Of a DNA stretch of 64,000 nucleotides, positions 27,388 through 35,692 are shown in pieces (position 1 is the stretch's first letter; each line of letters begins with the position of its first letter). Both the position numbers and the translations under genes were made by a program. Source of the DNA: Ohessyouella blattaphilus (GTDB lineage Bacteria > Bacillota > Clostridia > Lachnospirales > Lachnospiraceae); the NCBI RefSeq assembly GCF_024721265.1, contig NZ_JAMXOC010000009.1, forward strand, positions 36,193 to 100,192, in the 5' to 3' direction. The notes beneath the pieces are model-generated. The model ran no database searches and was not told where the DNA came from. It worked only from the letters and a program-made list of their open reading frames with translations.

Positions 27388-28572
27388 CTACATATGTAAT
27401 ACTTTTTTACATATTCCTAGCCACGATAGGCTTTTCATCTCCACTTTTTGATACTCTCTCTCCCTGATTTTCTCAATTCCGGCAGCGATTCGCCGTTCAT
27501 AATCCGACAAATCCTCTGCTCTGGCTTCGTCGTTATCATATAGCATCGGCAAGGTAACAAATTCTACCACGCTTCCAGGGATATTTACGGCAAGCCACTC
27601 CTTAATGCCCGGCAAATCGCTAATCACCACTTTACAGCCGCAAGCAATCGCTTCCATCATGGTCAAAGATAATCCTTCTGAAAAAGAAGGTAGGACAAAG
27701 ACTTCACTTTGCCGGTAGTGTTCCGCTAACGCACCTTGACTTAGCGCTCCCGTAAACTCTACTTGGTAAGGCAAGTCCTGGGCCAGCTTCCTAATCTCAG
27801 AAAACTCTTTCTCATCACCACCATCACCAACTAGCGTTACGGTTACGTCTTCCTTTTCATATGGCAAGTATTGTAAGGCCTTAAGAAGACACCCTACGCC
27901 CTTTTTATAGGCGATCTTACCCGCGTATATCAGCTGTCCTTTTCGTTCTGCCTCGCTCTGGCTTCCAGGATAAAATAGATTCTCATTATACCCTGCTCCC
28001 GTTACGTGAACCCGGTCTTTCTCCGTTCCAAAAACTTCCTGCACCTTTAGAGCCTGAGCTTCATTAAGACAGAGAATTTCATCTACCTGGCTTATCTGTG
28101 ACAAGATAAATTCTTTCATAAAGGCCGTCTTCTCTAGCTGGCGCAGATCTGTGTTGTGACAAAGACCGATTATTCTAAGCTTCTTATACCGCTCGCGAAC
28201 GAGAGCAGTCAAATAATAAAGATGATGACAAAGCAGTAAATCTGGCTTGAATTCGCTGATTGCCTGGTCGATAACCGCTAGAAACGCTTCTTTAAACGAC
28301 TGGGTCATCTCTGGTGTCATCTCCTTATACCTGGTACTCTTATAGGGCATCACATCGGACATACCCACCACCGGAAAGGGTAAGGCTTCACTGTCAAAAT
28401 GCACCGGATAAAATAAAACATCTTCAGGAAGGATCACCCGGTCGTCCTCACTTATTCCCGCAATCACCGCCTGCTTACAGTTAAGCTTAGAAAAGCCGTT
28501 TACTAGCTCCGTCAAAAATATCCCACTGCCTGTGCTATTGGGTTTTTGTGCCAGAATACTCAAGATTTTCAT
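27388..28572 (-). CDS. Family 4 glycosyltransferase
   Basis: GT-B fold, retaining glycosyltransferase; 394 residues. The N-terminal acceptor side begins MKILSILAQKPNSTGSGIFL. The donor side contains LIYAGKIAYKKGVGCLLKAL, VTLVGDGGD and the E-x7-E motif in PSFSEGLSLTMMEAIACG. Codon use and base content look like the core genome, not like the AT-rich genes on either side. The ATG shares bases with the folA stop codon, so it is translated together with folA. Confidence 0.92.
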   Translation of the reverse strand: MKILSILAQKPNSTGSGIFLTELVNGFSKLNCKQAVIAGISEDDRVILPEDVLFYPVHFDSEALPFPVVGMSDVMPYKSTRYKEMTPEMTQSFKEAFLAVIDQAISEFKPDLLLCHHLYYLTALVRERYKKLRIIGLCHNTDLRQLEKTAFMKEFILSQISQVDEILCLNEAQALKVQEVFGTEKDRVHVTGAGYNENLFYPGSQSEAERKGQLIYAGKIAYKKGVGCLLKALQYLPYEKEDVTVTLVGDGGDEKEFSEIRKLAQDLPYQVEFTGALSQGALAEHYRQSEVFVLPSFSEGLSLTMMEAIACGCKVVISDLPGIKEWLAVNIPGSVVEFVTLPMLYDNDEARAEDLSDYERRIAAGIEKIREREYQKVEMKSLSWLGICKKVLHM

Positions 28573-29060
28573 TACACTCTCTCATAAATCGAAAAGACGT
28601 ACTCTAAGTCAAAATAAGTCTGTTCATCACTAATCTTCGTTAACTTCCACTCTTTATCCTCATCTAAGTTAGGAAAATACGTATCGGCATCGTAACCCAA
28701 ATCAATCTTGGTCACATAGGCCTTCTGGCAATAAGGCAATAGCTCTTTATATACACTCTCGCCGCCGATAACAAAAACCTCATCCCTTGCGTACTCTTTA
28801 AGCCCCTCTAGAAGCTCCTGGACACTGGCAAACGTGGTAATTCCCTCTTTCTGATAGCTACTATCAGTGGTTAGGACTAAGTTGGTCCGGTTCGCTAAGG
28901 GCTTACCACCAGGAAAGCTCTCCAAAGTCTTCCTCCCCATAACTACCACCTTACCGGTAGTCATTTCTCGGAAATACTTCATGTCCGCCGGAATGCTCAC
29001 TAACAATTTGTTATCTTTACCTATCGCCCAGTTTTTATCAACTGCAACAATTAAATTCAT
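28572..29060 (-). CDS. folA: Dihydrofolate reductase
   Basis: Reduces dihydrofolate to tetrahydrofolate, regenerating the cofactor spent by ThyA. 162 residues. The start MNLIVAVDKNWAIGKDNKLL and the motifs MKYFREMTTGKVVVMGRKT and VFVIGGESVYKELLPY are standard for DHFR, with the NADPH-site Gly-Gly pair intact. It lies 14 bases after thyA. The pair is set inside the polysaccharide cluster. Confidence 0.96.
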   Translation of the reverse strand: MNLIVAVDKNWAIGKDNKLLVSIPADMKYFREMTTGKVVVMGRKTLESFPGGKPLANRTNLVLTTDSSYQKEGITTFASVQELLEGLKEYARDEVFVIGGESVYKELLPYCQKAYVTKIDLGYDADTYFPNLDEDKEWKLTKISDEQTYFDLEYVFSIYERV

Positions 29061-29074
29061 GTGTACTCTCCTTT

Positions 29075-29923
29075 TTAAATCGCTACTGGTATTCCCTTAA
29101 TCTGCTCATGGGTCTCATAATCAATTAATTTCACATCCTCGGGGGTAAACTCGTAGAAATCCTTCACCTCAGGATTAAGCCAGAATTTCGGCGCTTTAAG
29201 GGGTTCTCTCCCAATCAGCTCTTCAATCATCGGCACATGACGGTCATAGATATGAGCGTCAGCAATCACATGGACCAGCTCGCCCACCTGCATATCGCAA
29301 ACCTGCGCCAGCATATGAAGAAGCACCGAGTACTGACAAACGTTCCAGTTATTGGCTGCCAGTACATCGTTAGAGCGCTGGTTTAAAATACCGTTAAGGG
29401 TCAGCTTATCCTCTCCTGCTTTCTTTGTTACATTAAACGTCATGCTATAAGCACAGGGATAAAGTGCCATCTCGTGTAAGTCCTCATACACATACATATT
29501 AGTCATAATTCGTCGGCTATAGGGATTATTCTTTAAATCGTAAATTACTCGGTCCACCTGGTCAAACATACCCTCTTTATACTGATGCTTCACACTCATC
29601 TGATAGCCGTACGCTTTACCGATAGAACCTGTTTCGTCTGCCCAGCTGTCCCAGATATGGGAATTTAGCTCGTTTATATTATTCGATTTCTTCTGCCAAA
29701 TCCACAGAAGCTCATCCGTACAGCTCTTAATTCCCGTACGACGTAAGGTCAGCGCCGGAAATTCCTCCGCCAGATTATAGCGATTAACTACCCCAAACTT
29801 CTTAATTGTATAGGCCGGCGTCCCATCTTCCCACACCGGTCTTACCTTCTCACCTTTTGTATCCGTACCGTTATCGATGATATCACGGCACATATCAATA
29901 AAGACTTTATCTGCATAACTCAT
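29075..29923 (-). CDS. thyA: Thymidylate synthase (ThyA)
   Basis: Methylates dUMP to dTMP using methylene-tetrahydrofolate. 282 residues. The catalytic Cys is in EMALYPCAYSMTF, and the phosphate-binding Arg pair is in NPYSRRIMTNMY. NQRSNDVLAANNWNVCQYS holds the Arg-Ser and the Asn that selects dUMP over dCMP. DAHIYDRHVPMIEEL is the usual C-terminal block. The ALYPC form differs from the classic LPPCH but is seen in clostridial ThyA. The ATG overlaps the stop of the upstream acyltransferase by 4 bases. Confidence 0.93.
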   Translation of the reverse strand: MSYADKVFIDMCRDIIDNGTDTKGEKVRPVWEDGTPAYTIKKFGVVNRYNLAEEFPALTLRRTGIKSCTDELLWIWQKKSNNINELNSHIWDSWADETGSIGKAYGYQMSVKHQYKEGMFDQVDRVIYDLKNNPYSRRIMTNMYVYEDLHEMALYPCAYSMTFNVTKKAGEDKLTLNGILNQRSNDVLAANNWNVCQYSVLLHMLAQVCDMQVGELVHVIADAHIYDRHVPMIEELIGREPLKAPKFWLNPEVKDFYEFTPEDVKLIDYETHEQIKGIPVAI

Positions 29924-30972
29924 ACTGTTTTACTCCTTTGCAAAAAATTGTCCTTTATAATCTTCATCATAACATCGTGCGCTTTATAAAGCAGACCTGA
30001 AAAAATGGCAATAAAGAGACAAATAGCTAAAAATAGAATATAACTTTTGAATGCCGAAAGGGCCGCTAAATCAAACCGGCTCCTGATTTTTTCAATTATA
30101 ACGTGATGCACTAAAAAGATTGCATATGAATATTTGCTTATGAGGGAAACGAACCAATCTACAATACGAAATCGTTCCACAATACTGGCCACATAAATAA
30201 GGACTATGTATGAAGAAATTCCTACATATGTTATTTGGTACATTTGAGGTATGGTAGATGGTTTTAAAAACGAATTTGCAACTACTATTGCTAGGCCGAT
30301 TAAAGCAGCCGATATACTTACTTTACGCCTTTCCTTTATAAACCACATTCCAAATAATATCTCTGGCACTCGACTAAGTATTATTGTATCCAACGCAATC
30401 CCTTTTATCCCATTTCCAAAAAAGAAAATCAACCCTATATACAATGTAAATGCAAATAAAGCTGTCACCTTCGGAGCCTTAATAAGGCCTTTACGCAGAA
30501 GTGGGAAAAAAATATAAAGCATAATTATCACACCTAAAAACCACTCACCTAAAATATAAAATGTTCCCATAATCTGAGATAACCAGCCGTCAATGCCTAT
30601 TAGTGTAAACAAGAAGCGATATTTAGGGACATCTGGAAACACAATACCTCTGTTCAATACAAAAAGTAGTAACAATGCCACAAAATAAGCTAGCCAAAAC
30701 ATAGGATAAATATTTAAAAACCTCTTTTTATAAAATACCTTTAAATCAATCGCATCCTGATATACATACATTAATGCTGCCCCTGAAATAATAAAAAAAA
30801 GTGACACTCCCCATGCGCCAATATATACACCGCCTATTTCCGAGGTAATGATCATCTTTTTATAAGGTACTGGATCCATATATAAAAAACGCGCATTATA
30901 ATGTGTAATAATAATCGATATTGCCGCTACTGCACGAATAAAATCTAAGTAAAAAACTCTTTCTTTTTTCAT
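29920..30972 (-). CDS. Membrane acyltransferase, family 3 (OafA-like)
   Basis: Integral membrane O-acyltransferase, 350 residues with about ten predicted helices. The start FYLDFIRAVAAISIIITHYN carries the Arg and the catalytic His motif of acyltransferase family 3, and SLFFIISGAALMYVY follows. It probably acetylates a sugar of the surface polymer. AT-rich, in contrast with thyA, which it overlaps by 4 bases (ATGA). Confidence 0.88.
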   Translation of the reverse strand: MKKERVFYLDFIRAVAAISIIITHYNARFLYMDPVPYKKMIITSEIGGVYIGAWGVSLFFIISGAALMYVYQDAIDLKVFYKKRFLNIYPMFWLAYFVALLLLFVLNRGIVFPDVPKYRFLFTLIGIDGWLSQIMGTFYILGEWFLGVIIMLYIFFPLLRKGLIKAPKVTALFAFTLYIGLIFFFGNGIKGIALDTIILSRVPEILFGMWFIKERRKVSISAALIGLAIVVANSFLKPSTIPQMYQITYVGISSYIVLIYVASIVERFRIVDWFVSLISKYSYAIFLVHHVIIEKIRSRFDLAALSAFKSYILFLAICLFIAIFSGLLYKAHDVMMKIIKDNFLQRSKTV

Positions 30973-30987
30973 CGCTTTCCCCTTGCT

Positions 30988-32088
30988 CTATTTTTTTAGT
31001 AACATACATATTTCTTTCACTTCATTGCACTTCAAATCCGCAGACAATGGCAATGTAATTATCTCCTCTGAAATTCTTTTTGCTATGGGCGTTTGATTAA
31101 CATCATACTTTTTTTCATAACAATTAAACGCAGTAGTCAAAGGATAAAAATATTTTCTTGCAAATACATTCTCCCTCTTTAATTTTTCATACACTTCATC
31201 TCTTGAGTATCCATATTTTTCCTTTTTCACACGAATAGGCAAGTATGCTGCATTAGATACAACATCTGTTTGTTCTTTGGAAAATATCAACCCTGGTATG
31301 TCGATAAGATATTTTTTATACTCATTAATAACTTGTTTTCTAGCCCCAATCACCTCTTTAATGTGTCTTAAATTGCATAGCCCCATTGCCGCCTGAAATT
31401 CATTCATCTTCGCATTACTACCAACATGATCAACCGTTTCAAGTCCACGTATTCCGAAATTTTTTAAACGATATAAGTTTATACCCAAGTCCTTATCTCT
31501 GTACGAAACCGCTCCCCCTTCAATCGTATTATAAACCTTAGTCGCATGAAAACTAAACATTGAGGCATCACCAAAATTGCCTATACCAACGCCTTTATAG
31601 CTTTCTCCAAATGCATGGGCAGCATCGTAAATAACTTTCAAGTTATGTTTTCGGGCAATTCGCTCGATTTCTTCAACATTACAGACATGTCCATATACAT
31701 GTACTGGTACGATTGCACATGTCCTTTCCGTAATAAGCGATTCAATTAAGTTCGTGTCAATTGTATAATCCTCAGCATTTATATCACAGAATATAGGTGT
31801 CAAACCATTGCGCACTATCGCATGAGTTGTAGATACAAAAGTAAAGGGAGTTGTAATAACTTCTCCCTTTAACTTTAACGCTTGAAGTGTTAATTCTAAG
31901 GCCATATGCCCATTAACCATTAACGACAGCTCATCAATATCTAAATATTCTTTTAACGCCACTTCTAACTTCTGATGCTTTTCTCCCATATTAGTTAAAA
32001 AATGACTATCCCATAAATCTTCTATTTCAGCAATGTATTCTTCAAACGGAGGTAACATAGCCTTTGTAACTAATATCTTCTTATTCAT
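30988..32088 (-). CDS. DegT/DnrJ/EryC1/StrS-family sugar aminotransferase
   Basis: PLP-dependent aminotransferase for nucleotide-activated keto-sugars. 366 residues. The PLP Lys is in MFSFHATKVYNTIEGGAVS, the cofactor Asp is in VIYDAAHAFGESYKG, and TTPFTFVSTTHAIVRNG is the usual N-terminal block. It most resembles enzymes that make 3- or 4-amino-6-deoxyhexoses, though the exact sugar cannot be read. No nucleotide-sugar dehydratase is in the window, so the precursor must come from elsewhere. Confidence 0.9.
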   Translation of the reverse strand: MNKKILVTKAMLPPFEEYIAEIEDLWDSHFLTNMGEKHQKLEVALKEYLDIDELSLMVNGHMALELTLQALKLKGEVITTPFTFVSTTHAIVRNGLTPIFCDINAEDYTIDTNLIESLITERTCAIVPVHVYGHVCNVEEIERIARKHNLKVIYDAAHAFGESYKGVGIGNFGDASMFSFHATKVYNTIEGGAVSYRDKDLGINLYRLKNFGIRGLETVDHVGSNAKMNEFQAAMGLCNLRHIKEVIGARKQVINEYKKYLIDIPGLIFSKEQTDVVSNAAYLPIRVKKEKYGYSRDEVYEKLKRENVFARKYFYPLTTAFNCYEKKYDVNQTPIAKRISEEIITLPLSADLKCNEVKEICMLLKK

Positions 32089-32106
32089 TCCACTTCCTTC
32101 TCAGCA

Positions 32107-32865
32107 TTATCGTATCACTACATCATCTGGATTTAGACAACTGTCACTACCTTGGCTACCACTTTCAGCTGGTGGTGCGTAATACTCTTCTTGTTGAGTC
32201 ATCGCGTTAGCCTGTGCCGCCGCTGCCTGTGCTTCCGCTGCTGCTTGTGCCTCATAGGCCGCTTGCGCTTCCGCCGCTGCCTGTGCTTCCGCTGCTGCTT
32301 GTGCCTCTGCCGCCGCTTGTGCTTCCGCTGCCTGTGCCGCGACCATTTCTCGATGCGCTTTTTCACTCTCTAAAGTGTTAACCACCTCTTTTGTTGAAAT
32401 GCTTTCGTATTCTAAATACCCATAATCGCTCTGGATTTTCAGTTCACACACTTTTATATCATTCACAGGGAAGTTTGATAGTTCTATCTCCTTCCCATCT
32501 TCAAAACGAATCAAGGCTTTATAGCTGTCTACAATGATTCGATCTGTGTCTTTTTTGCTTGAAGCTTTTTCAACTACATAATAAATATCCGCCGTCTTTT
32601 TCTTTTCGAATTTTTCTTTCGTTTTCATTAAATTCTTGTCAAAATCATTTTCCGAATTTGTCAAATATAATTCTGTAATTATCTTGTCCGTGCTATTTAT
32701 CATTTGAATTTTTACGGCACCATCAATCTTTTCTCCAATCACCAAATTATCTTCTTTCTTTTCTACTTCCTCTTTTTTCTCATTCGTTTCATTGTTTTGC
32801 TCTTTTTGTTGACAACCTGCAAAACTAACAATACAAACCAAAAATAACAACGCTAGTTTTCTCAT
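32107..32865 (-). CDS. Lipoprotein with Ala/Gln/Glu repeat rod
   Basis: 252 residues. A signal peptide ends in the lipobox SFAGC (Cys about 18), so the protein should be anchored in the membrane and face outwards. A Lys/Glu-rich linker is followed by a small globular part (about 45-165) with no family I recognise. Then comes a rod of EAQAAA repeats (about 174-220), and the end is SCLNPDDVVIR. The second of two adjacent ATGs is used because AGGAG lies 6 bases before it. It sits between the acetylation pair and the aminotransferase, suggesting a scaffold or regulator at the surface. Function unknown. Confidence 0.75.
   Translation of the reverse strand: MRKLALLFLVCIVSFAGCQQKEQNNETNEKKEEVEKKEDNLVIGEKIDGAVKIQMINSTDKIITELYLTNSENDFDKNLMKTKEKFEKKKTADIYYVVEKASSKKDTDRIIVDSYKALIRFEDGKEIELSNFPVNDIKVCELKIQSDYGYLEYESISTKEVVNTLESEKAHREMVAAQAAEAQAAAEAQAAAEAQAAAEAQAAYEAQAAAEAQAAAAQANAMTQQEEYYAPPAESGSQGSDSCLNPDDVVIR
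32205..32345 (-). repeat. Tandem repeat encoding EAQAAA units
   Basis: About seven near-identical units of 15-18 bases (CTGTGCTTCCGC-like on the plus strand), coding for an Ala-rich helix inside the lipoprotein. The near-identity at DNA level points to slippage, so copy number may vary between strains. Confidence 0.8.
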
Positions 32866-32874
32866 CATTTGCTC

Positions 32875-34263
32875 CTATTCTTCAGTACATCCAATTAACG
32901 ATACTTCATCACCTGTAGTCTTAATTACTTCAATTTGCATAATCTGTTCCGTAAACAACTCCATATTCAAATATCCCCTGAACGTGCTGTTTTTTTTATC
33001 TTTTGATAAATACAAGGGATCTAACATTATTTCTGTTCCCTCCGAAAAAATGATTTTTAAATAAATTGACTCCTCTTCACTTATCATTCCATTTGAATAC
33101 GCTTCGATTATAGTATAGCCGCCATCGTCTCTAACTGCAATCTCAATATTCGAATCAAGCATAACATTATTATACTCTAAAGGCTGTTTCATCGCCGCTG
33201 GTAAAATTGCTGGTTCCATAATTAACTTCTCAAGATTGCGTTCTGCAATTTCAACAACTACAACATCTGCTGATGTTTTCGAGATGTTTCCAAAATCATA
33301 CGGAATAAGTCTTGATATCGTCGACTGCTCAAACTCTCCTGCCAAATAGGGATACAAAGCCGAACCAAAAGAATCCCTATAAAAGAGTAATTTTCTTTTT
33401 TTCTGGAGGTTTTCCGTTGTAATCCATTCGCTCATCGGCTCTGTATCATTGCTCGTATATACAAACTCTGGTTTTTTCACAGGCTCAAAGTCTGTTTCTA
33501 ATTTTACCATCGTTGGATATAGCATTTCCGCCAAATCACCCGAATGATTTTTCATCTCATCAAAGGAAATACCATCAAATGTCTGGAAGTTTAGTTGCTG
33601 CGTTTTCTTCATGATTTCTTGATAAACAATGGCAGCTCCCTTACTATTCCAATGGGTATCCTCTTTATAGTATAGCTGTTCATTACTTTTTATAAATTCC
33701 GTAAAGCAGTCTACATAATTGATTCCTTTTTCGCCCAATTTAACCATTAACTCTTCCGCATTACTAGTTCCTTTATCTTCGAGAAAATAAAATGGCATTT
33801 TTTCAGAATAAATACTATTTTTATTTGGTGCAATCACAAAAATCAATTCAGCATTATTTGCAATAGAATACCTATTCATCAGTTCCAAATTATGTGTGAT
33901 ATATGCAAGACTTTCATTTGATAATTTGTTCTCGCCGGTGAAATCCTTTACAGTCTCACGATAAAACAGCCACCCCTCCTTTCCCTGAATAACCTGATGG
34001 AGCGGTGATTCCCTAAGAAGCATGGTATTTAACTTGCCATTAATTGTGATTAGCTCATCACGAAAAGCATAGTTATCTTCGAAATACATTCCCAATTCTG
34101 GCAAATATTTCAAATTAACCTTTCCCTTATCTAACACGTGGGGTTCTTTGGCTTTTTCTTCTGTCTCTGGCACACCCTTTTGCTTATATAAAGGCATACC
34201 TAAAAGTGGTATAAACAATATGCACACCACAAAGAAAATATATATTCGATATATAATCTTCAT
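32875..34263 (-). CDS. AlgJ/AlgX-like SGNH acetyltransferase partner (DHHW family)
   Basis: 462 residues with one N-terminal membrane helix (YRIYIFFVVCILFIPLLGM), the rest outside the cell. FAPNKNSIYSEKMPF, the ED.HWN motif in YYKEDTHWNSKGAAIVYQEI and the RDSFG motif in LLFYRDSFGSALYPYL form the SGNH/DHHW-type site, like alginate acetyltransferases AlgJ and AlgX. It works with the MBOAT protein just upstream, which would supply acetyl groups across the membrane. ATG 34263 is used rather than the TTG at 34287, which overlaps the MBOAT stop. Confidence 0.83.
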   Translation of the reverse strand: MKIIYRIYIFFVVCILFIPLLGMPLYKQKGVPETEEKAKEPHVLDKGKVNLKYLPELGMYFEDNYAFRDELITINGKLNTMLLRESPLHQVIQGKEGWLFYRETVKDFTGENKLSNESLAYITHNLELMNRYSIANNAELIFVIAPNKNSIYSEKMPFYFLEDKGTSNAEELMVKLGEKGINYVDCFTEFIKSNEQLYYKEDTHWNSKGAAIVYQEIMKKTQQLNFQTFDGISFDEMKNHSGDLAEMLYPTMVKLETDFEPVKKPEFVYTSNDTEPMSEWITTENLQKKRKLLFYRDSFGSALYPYLAGEFEQSTISRLIPYDFGNISKTSADVVVVEIAERNLEKLIMEPAILPAAMKQPLEYNNVMLDSNIEIAVRDDGGYTIIEAYSNGMISEEESIYLKIIFSEGTEIMLDPLYLSKDKKNSTFRGYLNMELFTEQIMQIEVIKTTGDEVSLIGCTEE

Positions 34264-34283
34264 TTTTATCACTCTTTCCAAAT

Positions 34284-35675
34284 TCAAAATCTAAAGTAGA
34301 TAAAGGGATTGTGACCTCCACTTGATAAGGTTAATATGGATAAAACTAGCAACAAAGTACTTCCTGCTAACCCGAACAGCTCATACGTATGTGGCTTTAA
34401 TCTTTTTGCTAGCACTTCCTTTATCGGTACAGATAAAATGATACCCATCAACAACGCAGTTAAAAAGCGAGGACCTAACTGGCTCACAAAAATCTGCATT
34501 TTATGATAATTGAAGTCAACTCCCACAAACATTGTTCTAATAAATGTTAACCCCTGTTTTAAAGTCTCTGCTCTAAATATCACAAACCCCAAACACACTG
34601 TAAGTAATACATAAAAATGACGTAAAATCTTCGGAAACCGCTTGATTGATACAATATTCTCCATTGACAATAGCAACCCATGATATGCCCCCCAAAACAA
34701 AAATGTCCAGTTCGCCCCATGCCAAAGGCCTGTGCAAAGAAAAACTATCATTCGGTTAATGTTCGTTCGTATTCTTCCCTTGCGATTTCCGCCCAAAGGA
34801 ATATAAAGATATTCCTTAAACCATGTAGAAAGCGAAATATGCCATCGACGCCAAAACTCTTGTATGCTTTGGGCAATGTATGGATATCTGAAATTCTCTA
34901 GAAATTCAAATCCAAACACACGACCAAGACCAATTGCCATATCACTGTACCCACTAAAATCAAAATATATTTGTAGCATATAGGCTATAGCCGCCAACCA
35001 TGATGACAAAATATTTAAATTATCCGTCGGAATACCAAACAAATAGTCAACAACATTTGCCATCTGGTTTGCAATTAATATTTTTTTTGCAAGTCCACAA
35101 ATAAAACGACACAATCCTGACGCAACATTATGCAGATTGTGTTCGCGACAGGAAATCTGACTTTCAATATCATGGTAACGAACAATCGGGCCTGCAATAA
35201 GTTGTGGAAAAAAAGACACATAAAGCATTACATATAATAATTTTCTTTGTGCTTTTACAGTCCCACGATACACATCGATAACATATGATAATGCTTGGAA
35301 GGTATAAAAGGAAATGCCAATAGGCATAACGATTTGTGGAATTGGAATTTTCCAACTTGTTATCTCATTAAAGTTCCCTATTAACCAAGGCATATATTTA
35401 AAGAATGCCAATCCACCCAGATTCATGAGCACTGCAGTTGTTACGATAATCTTCGATTTTCTATTTTTTTCTCGGCTCAACATACGGCCAAAAGAAAAAT
35501 TCATTACTACCGAGAACGCCATTAATAATACATAAACAGGCTCACCATACGCATAAAAGACTAAACTTACAAGACATAGAAAATAATTTTTTATTTTTAT
35601 ACTTGGCAATATATAATATATCAAAAAAGAAATTGGCAGAAATACGCATAAAAAAGTTAGTGAACTAAATACCAT
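34284..35675 (-). CDS. MBOAT-family O-acyltransferase (AlgI/DltB-like)
   Basis: Membrane-bound O-acyltransferase, 463 residues, many transmembrane helices. MPIGISFYTFQALSYVIDVY, RRWHISLSTWFKEYLYIPLGG and the catalytic His in GLWHGANWTFLFWGAYHG are classic AlgI motifs. It passes acetyl groups from the cytoplasm to the AlgJ-like partner outside. Together they probably O-acetylate the polymer made by this cluster. Confidence 0.93.
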   Translation of the reverse strand: MVFSSLTFLCVFLPISFLIYYILPSIKIKNYFLCLVSLVFYAYGEPVYVLLMAFSVVMNFSFGRMLSREKNRKSKIIVTTAVLMNLGGLAFFKYMPWLIGNFNEITSWKIPIPQIVMPIGISFYTFQALSYVIDVYRGTVKAQRKLLYVMLYVSFFPQLIAGPIVRYHDIESQISCREHNLHNVASGLCRFICGLAKKILIANQMANVVDYLFGIPTDNLNILSSWLAAIAYMLQIYFDFSGYSDMAIGLGRVFGFEFLENFRYPYIAQSIQEFWRRWHISLSTWFKEYLYIPLGGNRKGRIRTNINRMIVFLCTGLWHGANWTFLFWGAYHGLLLSMENIVSIKRFPKILRHFYVLLTVCLGFVIFRAETLKQGLTFIRTMFVGVDFNYHKMQIFVSQLGPRFLTALLMGIILSVPIKEVLAKRLKPHTYELFGLAGSTLLLVLSILTLSSGGHNPFIYFRF

Positions 35676-35692
35676 AACTCATTCCTTTTCCT

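Noticed and set aside
32205..32345. Short regular repeats, considered as a CRISPR array
   Set aside because: Units are 15-18 bases with no spacers and are in frame with the lipoprotein; no cas genes are nearby. No CRISPR array is seen in the window.
32152..32373. Cys/Arg/Leu-rich plus-strand frame of 73 codons
   Set aside because: Antisense shadow of the EAQAAA repeat in the lipoprotein gene.
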